Assembly: GCF_001640025.1 (NCBI RefSeq)
Contig: NC_031671.1
Span: 496,001-560,000, forward strand
Length of the DNA: 64,000 nucleotides
Direction: 5' to 3'
DNA from: Sugiyamaella lignohabitans
Taxonomy: Eukaryota; Ascomycota; Dipodascomycetes; Dipodascales; Trichomonascaceae
In this document: positions 45,447-56,509 of the stretch, piece by piece
How the letters are laid out: the number at the start of each line of letters is the position of its first letter
How positions within the stretch are numbered: position 1 is the stretch's first letter
Notes under the pieces: model-generated
Told to the model about the DNA's origin: nothing
The model's input: the letters and a program-made list of their open reading frames with translations, nothing else
The model's database searches: none
Made by a program: the position numbers and the translations under genes

Positions 45447-48400
45447 TTAATTAGCAAACCCTTGGGAGACCTGTTTGAACGCTTCCATAAAGTATTGAAT
45501 GTACGACTCGGTGTAGAACGAGTGGCGGGCTCCGTGGGATGTCGCGAGATTGTGTGCCAGTTCGTGGGCCGCGATCGGGTACCAGTAGTTGAGAGATTCG
45601 ACAGGGTCCCAGGGTCCGCCGATGGCTCTTTTCTTTCCTTTGAAAGAGGACCAAAAGTAATGCAGGTTGAAGAATAGGCTGCCGCCGTAGTTGAATGCTA
45701 CCGAGCTGGAGTTGGGGTCAAGGTAAATGTGAAATGTTTGTGGGTCACACTCGTAGATCTGACGTTGTTAGTATGGGGTAGTACGGGGTTTAGAGAGGGA
45801 GGGATGTGTGGTACTTACTTTAGAACATGCGAGGAGAATGTGCTGAAATCTGGCTGCTTCTTCGAGTTGAACGGGCGTGAAGTTGGGTTCAGAAGATTTG
45901 ACAAAACATTTCAGACCACCTTTGAGCTGGGTGACGAGTCGCAGGTCCTGTGCTACTCCGTCATCACACGACATCATTTCCTTTGGTGGTTCAACATCCA
46001 CGTGCATGTCTGCTTTTATTTTGCCTTGGGTGAATGGTTTCGTGGACGATAATCCTTTTCGCAGCACGTCCATTGGCTCTTTTGAGTAATCTGGTTTGAG
46101 CTGTTCGGTCTTTTTTGTGAGATTGAACAGCCCTCCTAGGAGCTTGCTGCCAGTTCGTCCTTCTCCTGATGACTTTGGTTGTGGTATTGGAAGGGATGAG
46201 GATTGGGAAAGTGGCTGGAATTGTGGTTCAGGGGATGGTTGGGGGATGAGAGGGTCTCTTTCTCCAGAGGGAAATGATCCAGGTACGTTATCGACCGTCG
46301 TAGGTTCTGGCTGAGATGGCAGTGACTTTGATATTAAATCAGGCATAGGCTGGGGACTTGGTGGGACAGGTTGAGTTGGTGGTACGAGTGCTTGAGATTT
46401 TGGATGTTCGGAGTTTGAATCAGAAGCCCGCTGTGCTTCTTCCGATTTTAGCCTGTTTTGTTCTTGCAGTTTCTGTCTCGCCTCTTCTTTAGCCTTTTGA
46501 CGCTGTTCTCGCAGTCGAATATCCTCCTCCATCTTCTGTTTCATGAGCCTATCCACATTAAACCCTTTACGCTGAAGAGATCTCAAGTCCGACTTGAGTT
46601 GCAGTTCTAAGACAATGATCGAGTCTGGGCTTGGTTTCTCGAGAATCTCTCTTATCAAGGCTTGACTCACATCATACCAATCGAAATCCTCCAGATCCAC
46701 ATATAGCACTTTTTGCTGCATGAAGGCCTTGATGCTTTCACTGACGACATCGGATCGGATACTGCTAGCATTGAGTCTTCGCCTTAGCTGAATCTTGCTA
46801 ACCGGGATGATTGTCAGTGACTTCATGGCATTCGGTCGGATCTTGACTCGTTCTCGTGTTCCTTCAATAAATAATTTTACCCTTTCGACAATGCGTGATT
46901 TGATATTTCCTATTCTCTGGGCGATTACTGGATCTTCGGAATTTAGTTTGTTACCCAGTAAGACACTTGTCTCCACTACACTTGACAACTGATGAGATCC
47001 AAGAACGGCATAGAACTTTTCTAGTTTAGTGTCTTGGGGTGCTACTTTCAAATATGATTTAAAAAGATTGAAAGAAATCACATCGTTGACAATAACTATT
47101 TCCGACGCAGATGCTAACGAGTACGACGCCTTTTGGCGATAGCTATAACCATCATCATCACCGTCTTCACACGATTCTCCTTTATAGGACAAGGCCAGTA
47201 AAAACCGCGAAGTTCTCATTTTGGAAACAAGACTGTAGTTTTTAGACAGTTCTGGCCATGCTTCTGCCAACCGGTACAGGAACGATTCGTACTTGTCACT
47301 GCTTGAAGCCAGTCCATACATTGACATTGGATCATCCACAGCTGCCTCGGCCATTTCCAGGGTACTAGGATTGTATCTTACACCGACTTTCAAAAGAAAA
47401 GGTGTGGCTGATGCGGGCATTCCAACAAAATCAAAAAACTCTTTGAAAAATAAGTCTTCATGAGCATCTTTCTCTAGCGGTTCCAGGAACGTCTTTAACG
47501 GGTATTGATATTTGATTTTCTGACCAACTGCGATTGGGATAAAGGCAACACTCTGTAACTGTTTAATATGGTCCGGAGAAATAAACGACACAAGTGTGGA
47601 AAGATATGTAAACATCGATTCTGCTGCTGCAATTGACGGTGGTACCTTAGATCGAAGGGCATTCACTAGTTCACTCATACTTGGATTCTTGCGAATTCCA
47701 AACTTCCAACCTTCAGTGACCAATAACTGATCTCTTACCACCGGCAAACCAAACTCGCCAACTTGAGAATCAATAAAACAATCTTTGGGTGCTCTGTAAA
47801 CCACCTGGCCATTTAAATTACATGGAATGATTTTTTCACCAATTAGAGCTGCTCGCTGGGCAGAGTACTTGTTTTTCGCAGAGTTTGTAACAAAGTAATC
47901 AATAGCTATCTTGAGTTTGGACTCAGAAGATACTGCAGATTTGAACAGTGCTGCCTCATCTGGGTACCGTAACAAGCCAATATCAAATAATAGAGTAGCT
48001 TCGGGGCCAGAGTTCGACCAGAAATTCCACTTCAAGGTTCTAAACCCTAGCTTTTTCAGTGTCGGGTCTGGTGCGTACAACTCACCAGCTTTATACAGAA
48101 CCTTGGAATTATCATCATCAGCCTCGAAAAATGCCTTTTCCTTAAGTAATTGCCAATCAGAGTGTTTAAGCGACTTTCTATTATCGGTCAAATATTTCAC
48201 CATGTCTGATGTAGACCACTTGACAGCTGAATTCTCTGGATCATGCAGCAATTTCAGCACAAATGCCATATCGACAGACTCTCGTAAACCCAAGGTAAAC
48301 AAGAACTTGTAATCCGCCGTCAAATGAGGCGACTTCACTGGCAAATTAGGGAATAGTGGGATATCCATCAGGTACGATTCAGAAGGCAGTTTCATTCCCA

Positions 48401-50752
48401 ATTGAGTGGGAATACACGTCTCATTATGAAGCAAACTGATTACTCTCCTCTTAGTTGGGGTCGTAAAGGAATTCCAGTTGGTGCTGATCTTCTGTAGCAC
48501 GAGAATTGCAAAATCTGGACTAATGCTTATGTTTTGCTCCAAAGGAAGCGATGATTTTTGTTCAACGATATATTCCAGCCAATCAACAAGTTCCAGTTCC
48601 TCCCAGCCAAGCTCGTGTAAAGTAGTCCACGGGATATCCTTGATAAATTTAAACGGAGCACACGTTGGAGGCAGTGGCATCTTTTCTTCGACGACAAACT
48701 TATTTTGATAGGAATTCACGCCACGTAAGAAAAGCGTTTCACCGGCTCCTTCGCCCGGAAGCACCACAACCGCGATATCCAGCACAGACTTGAGTCTCTC
48801 AAACGTTATATTTTTATGTTTGAGCTCGCCAAGAAGCCAGAGAATCAACTCTTTAAAATTCTGAATCGATAGAGTATGTCCTTGAATGTCCTCAGAAACG
48901 TCCTGCACTGACAGCTTGTTCAGATATCCAAGATAGGTAGCTCTTTCAATAAATTTAGGGCATTCTGATACCACTTTATACGGTAGTACTGGTACTTGCT
49001 GAATAAAGCTAGTATTAACATCGGCAACCCTGATTTCATTAGACAGCTTGATACCTTTTTCCGAGGGCAGCGAGAGCTTTGCAGATGACCTCCAAAAACC
49101 AGCAGCAATCAGATCACCAACATTAGGATCAGGTGTTGACCGCTCAAATTCAAACCTATTAATGATATAGCAAGCGCTTTCAAGCATGTCTGTGACCTGT
49201 GATGTTGAATATGTCATGGCAATCCTGCTCATCTCATTCTCATATATCGCTCGTGCTAAAACACCACTGATATATAGCATTTGCTGGTTCCAGTCTTTAA
49301 CATGCTGATTTGACATGTCCACAGCTGTTCTCTCCATAGTGGGAATTAACTGATTCATGCAAATGTGCGATCTCATCGATGTGCTTTGCTTAGTAGGAAA
49401 CCCGATATAGATCTTAGCATCGTTAAACTCCTTTGGAAAGATATAATCAGACAATGGCGGTTTCAGTTCCGACAGCTCCTTCTCTTCCTTGTTATATGCC
49501 AACATCGATATATATGCCTTTTTGGCAGGTGCTTTCATCACAGTCGCTTTCATCTTCGCAGCGAACGAGGCTGGGACACTGACATCAATCGTACCAGACA
49601 CCTTTCGCAAGAAACAAACTACCTCGGTGATATCTGATGGATTAGATGACGACGTGACTAACGACGAAAACAGCTTTTTCCCGAAACTGAACAAATTTCC
49701 TGACTTGCCAAACAGCGAATCATTCGACATTTGTGTCACATTCATATACTTGATCTTGACTTGAAACGACTCAACATCCAGCGACTGCAGCTTTAAAAAC
49801 CCATTAGGAGATTTGGTATTTAAATGCTTCGGTATAGCCATCTCCGTTCCAGGCCCCACAACTTTACGGAGACTCAGTAACTGGATACCATCGATTTCTA
49901 AATCCACCTCTAACAGTGGAATCAAAGTGAAACTCTGGGTCAAAAATGCAGTGAATGACGGCAGATCTGGTACTATTCCAGCTGCTCTATACGGTAAATC
50001 TACCACCGTCCAACTCGACACATTCTCTTCTGATACCTTGTCTTTTCTATAATGTAACTGATCTCCCTCATAAAAGAAGGACATAACTGTATCTCCTGAA
50101 TGCACCAGTGGTTCATCAGTCAACTCGAACACAGAATAAAAACCCACTCCAAATGCACCAATCTTAGACTCGTTCGGATTTCCTTTCGCTATTTCCTTTA
50201 ATCTATTCCAGTCATCGTTCTCAAACAGCTGACCATTGTTCTTAACAGTTAATCGTACTATAGGCTTGTTATGAGCAAGCGACAAATTCTCGTGGCTCAG
50301 AGCCGGCACGTGCGAACTATCGGTCGTAAACGAGATCTTCACGCTCGTAGCCCTCGCATCAGCACTGTTCTGAAGTAACTCTCTATATAAAGCATAATCA
50401 ACGGGATACTTTGTCAGTGTTCGTGTGATCAGCCTGTTCCTCGGTTAGTTTCATGCTACCATGCCATTTTGCCTCCGGCGGCTGGGGCTCTGCCCCAGAC
50501 CCCGTTGCTCCTCTCGCTTCGCTCGAGTCGTTGCTAAGGCGGGCCATCGAAATCTAAGAAATCTCGTTACACAACGGATTTAAAACTGAGTCTGACGGAC
50601 GAAGATTCTGATCTGGGGAGCCGATCGCCACATGATTTCATTGGATAGCTCGTCAAATCTACCTAAAGTACTTACGCTCTATGGTTTACTGCAACTGTCT
50701 CATTTCCAGAGTCCCGCTTACTCGCTTCCTTCCGGAATTTGGTATAATCCAT
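45447..50752 (-). CDS. Sacsin-like GHKL ATPase protein (DUF3684 type) with C-terminal HExxH motif (two introns)
   Basis: A 1667-residue protein from exons 50676-50752, 45819-50433 and 45447-45758. Intron 1 (50434-50675) has GTAAGT and ACTAAC and contains a GC-rich half element. Intron 2 (45759-45818, 60 nt) has GTAAGT, TACTAAC and GTCAG. The N-terminus forms a sacsin/Hsp90-like nucleotide-binding module: YRELLQNSADARATSVKISF (N box), KNNGQLFENDDW, and KIGAFGVGFYSVFELTDEP (glycine-rich lid). A long region without recognised domains follows, then a charged helix (about 1360-1410, QKMEEDIRLREQRQKAKEEA), a Pro/Ser/Gln-rich linker and a conserved tail. Exon 3 encodes YPIAAHELAHNLATSH at about residues 1624-1639, i.e. 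HExxHxxAxxH with metzincin spacing, then YTESYI. I recognise the fungal DUF3684-type architecture; biochemical function is unknown. Confidence 0.85.
50471..50533. repeat. GC-rich element, half copy inside intron 1 of the sacsin-like gene
   Basis: A left arm with tip C, 40 bp from the branch site on the gene strand. Confidence 0.88.
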
Positions 50753-51280
50753 GGTCTCAAAACACTGTCGTGGCAAAACTCCCCGAATGTGTTTGTTTAT
50801 AATCAAATCAGGGGGAAATGTAATCTGCAACTTCGACATTCAGCCGCACAACTGTAATTACGAATTCCACCAAGAAGTTGAGTCAGAGTCATACTTCTAG
50901 TATATGTTTAATCAATCATATAATCGGTATTATATCCAGAATTCCTCATCTGTTAGCCAGTAAAATAAATTCCTCAAATAAAAGGAACCAAAAAGCTTTT
51001 TCCACGTCGGGTTTGAAAATAAAGTATATGCAAGGATCATCACAGGACCCTGCATCTGACAGCTCTTTTTCGCTCCCCAACCATGCACCCCACCTGAAAA
51101 TATCCACAGATCGTCACTGATCCGGATAAATCAAATTGGTGGGTGAGCTGCATCTGTCTCCTGCAGATTCCTGTCACAAAATGACAGGTTGGCTGTGGAT
51201 TCTGTTTATAATGTGCTTTTGTTACTTGGCGTTGTGGTTTCACTACTAATTTTTTTTTCTTGATCAATTACTTTTCGTCG

Positions 51281-51622
51281 ATGGATACTGTAAACGCTGC
51301 CAAAACAAGAATCTATGAAACTATTAAAAGGGATCCAATAACCTTTTTTAAAAGGTTTAATCGGTATATCCATTTCACCCGGTTTGATTCTGTGTATGGA
51401 GCTTTCCTAATTCTCCAGTTTGGTGAATACAGTCTTGCCAGCTTTGAGAAAGCACAGCAGAACGCTAGAAGATCTAAACTGCCTCAATTGACTCGCCGGA
51501 CAGCGGAAGAATGGTTGAATTGTAGTCATCTTCACGAATTTGATAGATGGGAACATCTGTCTGACTGCTTGAGTGATAATATTATCCTCGACTTTGAGCT
51601 TCTTGCAAAGTTCATGGATTAG
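51281..51622 (+). CDS. Small protein of unknown function
   Basis: A 113-residue ORF beginning MDTVNAAKTRIYETIKRDP. It is rich in aromatic and basic residues (FFKRFNRYIHFTRFDSVYGAF; EEWLNCSHLHEFDRWEHL) and predicted to be mostly helical. No signal peptide, membrane helix or metal motif is apparent. A T-rich tract and short leader precede the ATG, and an A/T-rich stretch follows the stop, as for other genes here. I do not recognise the family. Against it, no splice partners or conserved motif could be identified, so it might be a lineage-specific gene or a fragment. Confidence 0.55.
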   Translation: MDTVNAAKTRIYETIKRDPITFFKRFNRYIHFTRFDSVYGAFLILQFGEYSLASFEKAQQNARRSKLPQLTRRTAEEWLNCSHLHEFDRWEHLSDCLSDNIILDFELLAKFMD

Positions 51623-52348
51623 GTACCACTTACAACAGGTGTTCCAAATCATATGATAACTACCATTATCATCAAAATATTTATTGATATGTCTAGTTTT
51701 GTTACTGTATTTGCTAATTTATTATTCTGCTGAGATTCCGTGCTGGCTATTTTACTGATCCACTGACACATTTCAGATCTGCGTGATCTGTTCCGGCAAA
51801 AAGGTCTTGTGAGTTTATTCTGTGATCCCCCTTCATCACAAAAACCAAATTTCGACTCTTCAACTACTAATATAGTAATTTGATATGTGAGCTGTTACCC
51901 ATATTTTCCTTTAAAGATAGTTTTGGACCGAGAATTCTACTAACAAAAACCAAAAACCGTGCCTCATTCCCTCATCTGCATCATATGCCTCATTAATGAT
52001 CGCTGATCTGTCCCTGCATATATGCAATATGAGTTTATTTTCACTCGCTCTCTATTTGGGAATCGATTCTGTTAGTCATTCAAAAACAAGGCACACTCTC
52101 TGAAGAAAGTCAACTGATAGCTGAAAAACCTTTTACGATTAAAAAATCCTCGAGCTTATAACTGGATGGACCTCAAACCAAATGATATAGCCGCGCCGCG
52201 CGTTACTTCACCAAGTTCGTTCGTTATGCGTTTGCTACCATCATTTTGATACTCCACCAGACGAGACCGAGCTTGATCTTAGCAATTACTCTGAGTTGAT
52301 CTAGACATTTACTGGTGAAATAGTCGCGTTGCGATAAGAATCCAACTC
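51623..52348. promoter_or_regulatory. Upstream region of the amino-acid permease gene
   Basis: About 0.7 kb of A/T-rich sequence without ORFs or GC-rich elements; it probably holds the permease promoter and the 3' end of the small gene. Confidence 0.4.
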
Positions 52349-54058
52349 ATGTCTGCAAAATATACTCGTATAGACTCTGGTGCTGGAGGTTCGCTGGGAC
52401 GGCCGGAACTTGGCCATGGCGATTCACAGATCTCTTTGGAGTTGGAATCTCTGGCCTCGTCAGATGAAGGGTCTATACGATCAGTATCTAGCAGAGGACT
52501 GTCTCCATTGGACTCGCCAATCCGATCCCCAGAAATTCGCGATGATGATAATGATCCAATGAGTTATGGTATGCAATTTCATGGCAGGTCAATGAGTGTC
52601 TCAACCATGGGAGAGCATATGATTAATTTACCATCTACGAATGATCCATTTCTCGGTGAGACAGCTGTACCTCTAGAAAAACAGAAACGATTAACTCTGT
52701 TTCATGGATTGAGTTTAGTTATTGGACTTCAGATCGGTTCAGGCATTTTTGCATCACCAAATCAAATCAATTCCAATGCTGGATCAGTGGGAATGTCACT
52801 TATTATATGGGTTGCAGGTGGTTTACTGGCGTGGACTGGCGCGTCATCATATGCAGAGCTTGGCAGTGCCATTCCATTAAATGGATCATCTCAGGCGTAT
52901 TTGAATCAGATTTATGGCTCTTTACCATCATTTCTGTTTTCATGGACAGCTCTGACAATCCTGAAACCAGGAAGTACTGCTATTATAGCAATCATTTTTT
53001 CCGAATACTTTTGTAGAGCTCTAGGGTCGAGTCCGGTATTCACTAATTACTGGTTTCAGAAATTCATTGCTATTATTGGCTTGGCTATTGTTGTGGCAAT
53101 TAATTGTTTTAGTACAAGATTGGGTGCACGAGCAGGTAATTTCTTTCTCGTCATTAAAATTGGTGTACTACTTGCAATTACAATCATTGGTATTGTAGCC
53201 AGTTTCCACTTTCATGATACAAATGCACTGACTGGTGCTGATAGTAGGGGTCTGTTTGCTGATTCATCTAAATCCATTGGCAACTATGCCATTGCTTTAT
53301 ATGCTGGATTATGGGCATATGATGGATGGGATAATGTCAATTATGTATCTGCAGAAATGAAAAACCCCCGTCGTGATCTACCCAGAGTGATTCATATTGC
53401 CATGCCAGTTGTTATTGTTGCATATTTCCTGGCCAATATTGCATACTATGCCGTAATGTCGGAAGAAGAAATTGAAAAGACAACGTCTGTTGCCATCACC
53501 TTTGCTACCAAGACAATGGGACCCGTAGCAGGGATTATTTTTGCCATACTCATATCTCTGTCTTGTATTGGTGCACTTAACGCAACGATATTCTCTTCTG
53601 CTCGACTTGTATACTCTTCAGCAGAAGAAGGGTTTCTCCCGAGTATGTTTTGTAAACTACACCCTGTGCGGTCAACTCCAGTCAATGCTCTCCTGCTTCA
53701 GTCTGCTATTGCCTGTATCTTTATATTAGTTGGTGAGTTTCACTCTCTGCTTACTTTCTACGGATTTGCTGGCTATTCATTCTATTTTCTGACAGTTTCT
53801 GGAGTAATTGTGTTGCGAATCAGAGAGCCTGATCTTGACAGACCCTACAAAACATACATTTCAACCCCCATCCTCTTCTGTTGCGTAGCGCTCTTTTTAG
53901 TTTCTCGAACTCTCTTTGAGAAACCTATAGAATCGCTGTTTGTTGCTTTATTTATTGCCAGCGGGCTACCTATATATATCTGGCGGTTTGGTCTGCTGTC
54001 ACAAGCATCGGTGCCGTCTTTTGATGATATATTACGCAAACTTAAAATTCGACGATGA
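52349..54058 (+). CDS. LAT-family amino-acid permease (APC superfamily)
   Basis: This 569-residue protein has a cytosolic N-terminal tail of about 110 residues followed by 12 predicted membrane helices. The first helix carries the substrate-binding IGSGIFASPNQI motif of the APC superfamily. Then come LAWTGASSYAELGSAIPLNG, the helix-6 segment ALYAGLWAYDGWDNVNYVSAE typical of L-type transporters, and NPRRDLPRVIHIAMPVV. The C-terminal region has REPDLDRPYKTYISTPILF, also a LAT signature. The family includes yeast methionine permeases Mup1 and Mup3 and animal SLC7 light chains. Substrate cannot be read from sequence; large neutral amino acids or methionine are likely. The serine-rich N-terminal tail may be regulatory. 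The gene has no intron. Confidence 0.9.
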   Translation: MSAKYTRIDSGAGGSLGRPELGHGDSQISLELESLASSDEGSIRSVSSRGLSPLDSPIRSPEIRDDDNDPMSYGMQFHGRSMSVSTMGEHMINLPSTNDPFLGETAVPLEKQKRLTLFHGLSLVIGLQIGSGIFASPNQINSNAGSVGMSLIIWVAGGLLAWTGASSYAELGSAIPLNGSSQAYLNQIYGSLPSFLFSWTALTILKPGSTAIIAIIFSEYFCRALGSSPVFTNYWFQKFIAIIGLAIVVAINCFSTRLGARAGNFFLVIKIGVLLAITIIGIVASFHFHDTNALTGADSRGLFADSSKSIGNYAIALYAGLWAYDGWDNVNYVSAEMKNPRRDLPRVIHIAMPVVIVAYFLANIAYYAVMSEEEIEKTTSVAITFATKTMGPVAGIIFAILISLSCIGALNATIFSSARLVYSSAEEGFLPSMFCKLHPVRSTPVNALLLQSAIACIFILVGEFHSLLTFYGFAGYSFYFLTVSGVIVLRIREPDLDRPYKTYISTPILFCCVALFLVSRTLFEKPIESLFVALFIASGLPIYIWRFGLLSQASVPSFDDILRKLKIRR

Positions 54059-54307
54059 CTCTAGCTATTTAACAAAGCTGCATTTAGATGGTCCAAGAGT
54101 CACGTCGCCGTAAATGTTAATATACGATTTGATTATTGTAGTATTTGATAGAGCTACGCAGTTAAGCGTTCAACTGCTCACATGTATAGAGACCAAAAGG
54201 TTTATACTGTGTTCTGTTTTTAATTAAAATTAAATTATTAGATGTATGCAAAGGTGTAAATAGAAATATAATATGGGAATTGGGAATGGTGGTCATTAAT
54301 CGTGTCG

Positions 54308-56002
54308 TTATGGGTCGTCCGATTCTCCAGCGTCTACAGCTACGACTTTTTTTCCTATGTCAGATGGTTTGACTGTGAAATCGAGCGAGCTCATTGCATC
54401 GTTCAGTAAGCTATCACTTATGATTAGACACTGACGTAGCATGGTATCGAACTTTTCAGCCGATTTTAAAAATGAAATATGTGCCGAAGTGCGCTCTTGT
54501 ACCTCGTCTAAAAGTGTTGTGTCGATGAAACTACTATCAAGCTCAGAGTACTCATCATCAGAAAAGTCCGAAGACAGACTGGACTCATCTAAATCGCTGT
54601 TCTCATAGTCTCCAGAATATCTCGACTCGTTATCACTGTCATTATCCGAATCTCCATCAGATCCGTGTTCTGTGTTCCGGGTCGTCCTCCTGCCCATACT
54701 ACTCCTATCGGAAGTTCGACGGGTGCTGAGACGCTCGATATCCTTCTTCTGACGATGTATCTTCTTTTCCAAATAACGATTTATTGATAACAACGAAGTG
54801 TTTGTTATCTCCAAATCCTTTATTTTCCTTTCTGCTCGTGCTTTAGAGACTGCCGAGAGAGAGGTTACATCAGACGGTTGAAGAACCGGGACCAAGGTCA
54901 TCGATTCACTGACTGACGATTGTTCAGACTCTTGTTGGATCGCTTTGGAAATAATATTTGCACTCTTATCTGGTAATTTTACCAGAATTTCAGAGTGGTC
55001 TTTGGGAGAAGACTCAGGCAAAGTAGAGCCCTGATGCAATGAAGGAGAAGGTAGTAGTCCAGCTGGAGCAGATGCAAAGGACGATGATGGTGATGGCGAT
55101 GACAACGATGGAAATGATGATGAAGATGATGCTAAGGTAGAAGATTCCGTTAAATTGGGCGTAAAACTATCAGATGCTTGATCATTAGCACCAGATGACA
55201 CTGCAACATGAGATGGAAGATTCTCAGCGGCTGCTGAAACATTCGCAGTTGGTGAGTATTTCAGCACCTTGCTATCTTTTGTACCTATCAACGGTTTATA
55301 AGTAGGAGAAATGACAGGTGTATTCGTCCCACTCACTGAAGGACTCATGAGTCGTTTGTTGTAGGCATTCACGCCAGCAGACCCAGAGTCGTTGCTCGAC
55401 CTACGGCCATCTAAACTAGGGTTAACATTTTGAGACTGAACCTGGTTGTGATTCAGTGAACTCACAGATGACTTCGATGATACACTCGCATTATAATGAA
55501 GCTCTGGCTTGAGATCTAGCACCGATACACGCTGTCGCAGCTGTGGCCGTGGCTGCCTGTCAGAAACAACCGACGAGGCTCTAGATCCTGGAGTATTCGA
55601 GGAAAATACGTTCCCATTGCCTCCGACACTCTCAGCCCCAATACCAATTCCACTGTTCGACGTAGATACCGTAGCCACAACTGGAACACTCGCAGCTTTT
55701 AATTTGACAGACCCTGATCCCGGCCGCACTTTAGTATCAGAATTAGCTCGAACAAACATGCCTTTAGATCCTATCTCTCCCGTACTTTTCACAGCTGCTG
55801 GCAAAGGCGACTGCAGGCTACCTCCCATACCATTTCCATCCGGATTTATCCCGATTCCACTGCCCAAACCAGACCCAGTGCCCAAATCAGCACCTCGATC
55901 CTGGCGGACATAAACTTTCCTTGCCGAGCCACCGCCGGTTGGCTGCGGACTCATTCCATGGCCCGTACCAGCTCCGACTGTCGTCGAATTCACTCGATAC
56001 AT
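54308..56002 (-). CDS. Ser-rich protein with C-terminal coiled coil, function unknown
   Basis: A 564-residue, mostly disordered protein. The N-terminal 330 residues are rich in Gly, Ser, Pro and Val (GTGSGLGSGIGINPDGNGMG; SSTLASSSSSFPSLSSPSPS). A coiled coil follows at about 390-425 (RKIKDLEITNTSLLSINRYL, EKKIHRQKKDIERLSTRR), then an acidic region (DGDSDNDSDNESRYSGDYEN). The C-terminal helical region (DEVQERTSAHISFLKSAEKF, DTMLRQCLIISDSLL) looks like a conserved fungal module. I do not recognise a named family. ATG at 56002 is the first methionine. It is convergent with the permease gene with a 250-bp gap. Confidence 0.72.
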   Translation of the reverse strand: MYRVNSTTVGAGTGHGMSPQPTGGGSARKVYVRQDRGADLGTGSGLGSGIGINPDGNGMGGSLQSPLPAAVKSTGEIGSKGMFVRANSDTKVRPGSGSVKLKAASVPVVATVSTSNSGIGIGAESVGGNGNVFSSNTPGSRASSVVSDRQPRPQLRQRVSVLDLKPELHYNASVSSKSSVSSLNHNQVQSQNVNPSLDGRRSSNDSGSAGVNAYNKRLMSPSVSGTNTPVISPTYKPLIGTKDSKVLKYSPTANVSAAAENLPSHVAVSSGANDQASDSFTPNLTESSTLASSSSSFPSLSSPSPSSSFASAPAGLLPSPSLHQGSTLPESSPKDHSEILVKLPDKSANIISKAIQQESEQSSVSESMTLVPVLQPSDVTSLSAVSKARAERKIKDLEITNTSLLSINRYLEKKIHRQKKDIERLSTRRTSDRSSMGRRTTRNTEHGSDGDSDNDSDNESRYSGDYENSDLDESSLSSDFSDDEYSELDSSFIDTTLLDEVQERTSAHISFLKSAEKFDTMLRQCLIISDSLLNDAMSSLDFTVKPSDIGKKVVAVDAGESDDP

Positions 56003-56159
56003 CAACAAATCACCTCAATAATTCCACAATCTGTCAGCTTTTTTCCCGTTAAAAGTCCGACCCAGACTCGATTGTTTACATTTAATTTACCTGCTTCACG
56101 AGATCGGCACAAATGTACACATGCGGCTCACCCCCTGAAAGCCAGTTCAGGGGGTCAGT

Positions 56160-56347
56160 GCCTCCGGCGGCTGGGGCTCTGCCCCAGACCCCGTGGCTCC
56201 TCTCGCTTCGCTCGAGTCGTTTCCGTGGCGGGCCCCTTGCAAACCCTCAATCCCCAGGGTCGAAACCCGACCACACCCCCACGCACCGACTCGAGCGAAG
56301 CGAGAGGAGCCACGGGGTCTGGGGCAGAGCCCCAGCCGCCGGAGGCA
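56160..56347. repeat. GC-rich inverted-repeat element, full copy (C/C), long spacer
   Basis: Both arms carry tip C. The spacer is about 70 bp and includes a C-rich segment, as in the copy at 39736. Confidence 0.9.
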
Positions 56348-56509
56348 GTCCGACCCCCCAAAGAAGTGTACGAATGTATTTATTGAGTTTATAAAAGCAA
56401 CCTGTCTGACGAGAGGCAAATACACTGGACATAACACGCAAGTAGCCATCGACAAAAATACATCAAACACGTAGACAGAAAAGCAGAGACGCGAGCACGA
56501 GCAGGGCGT

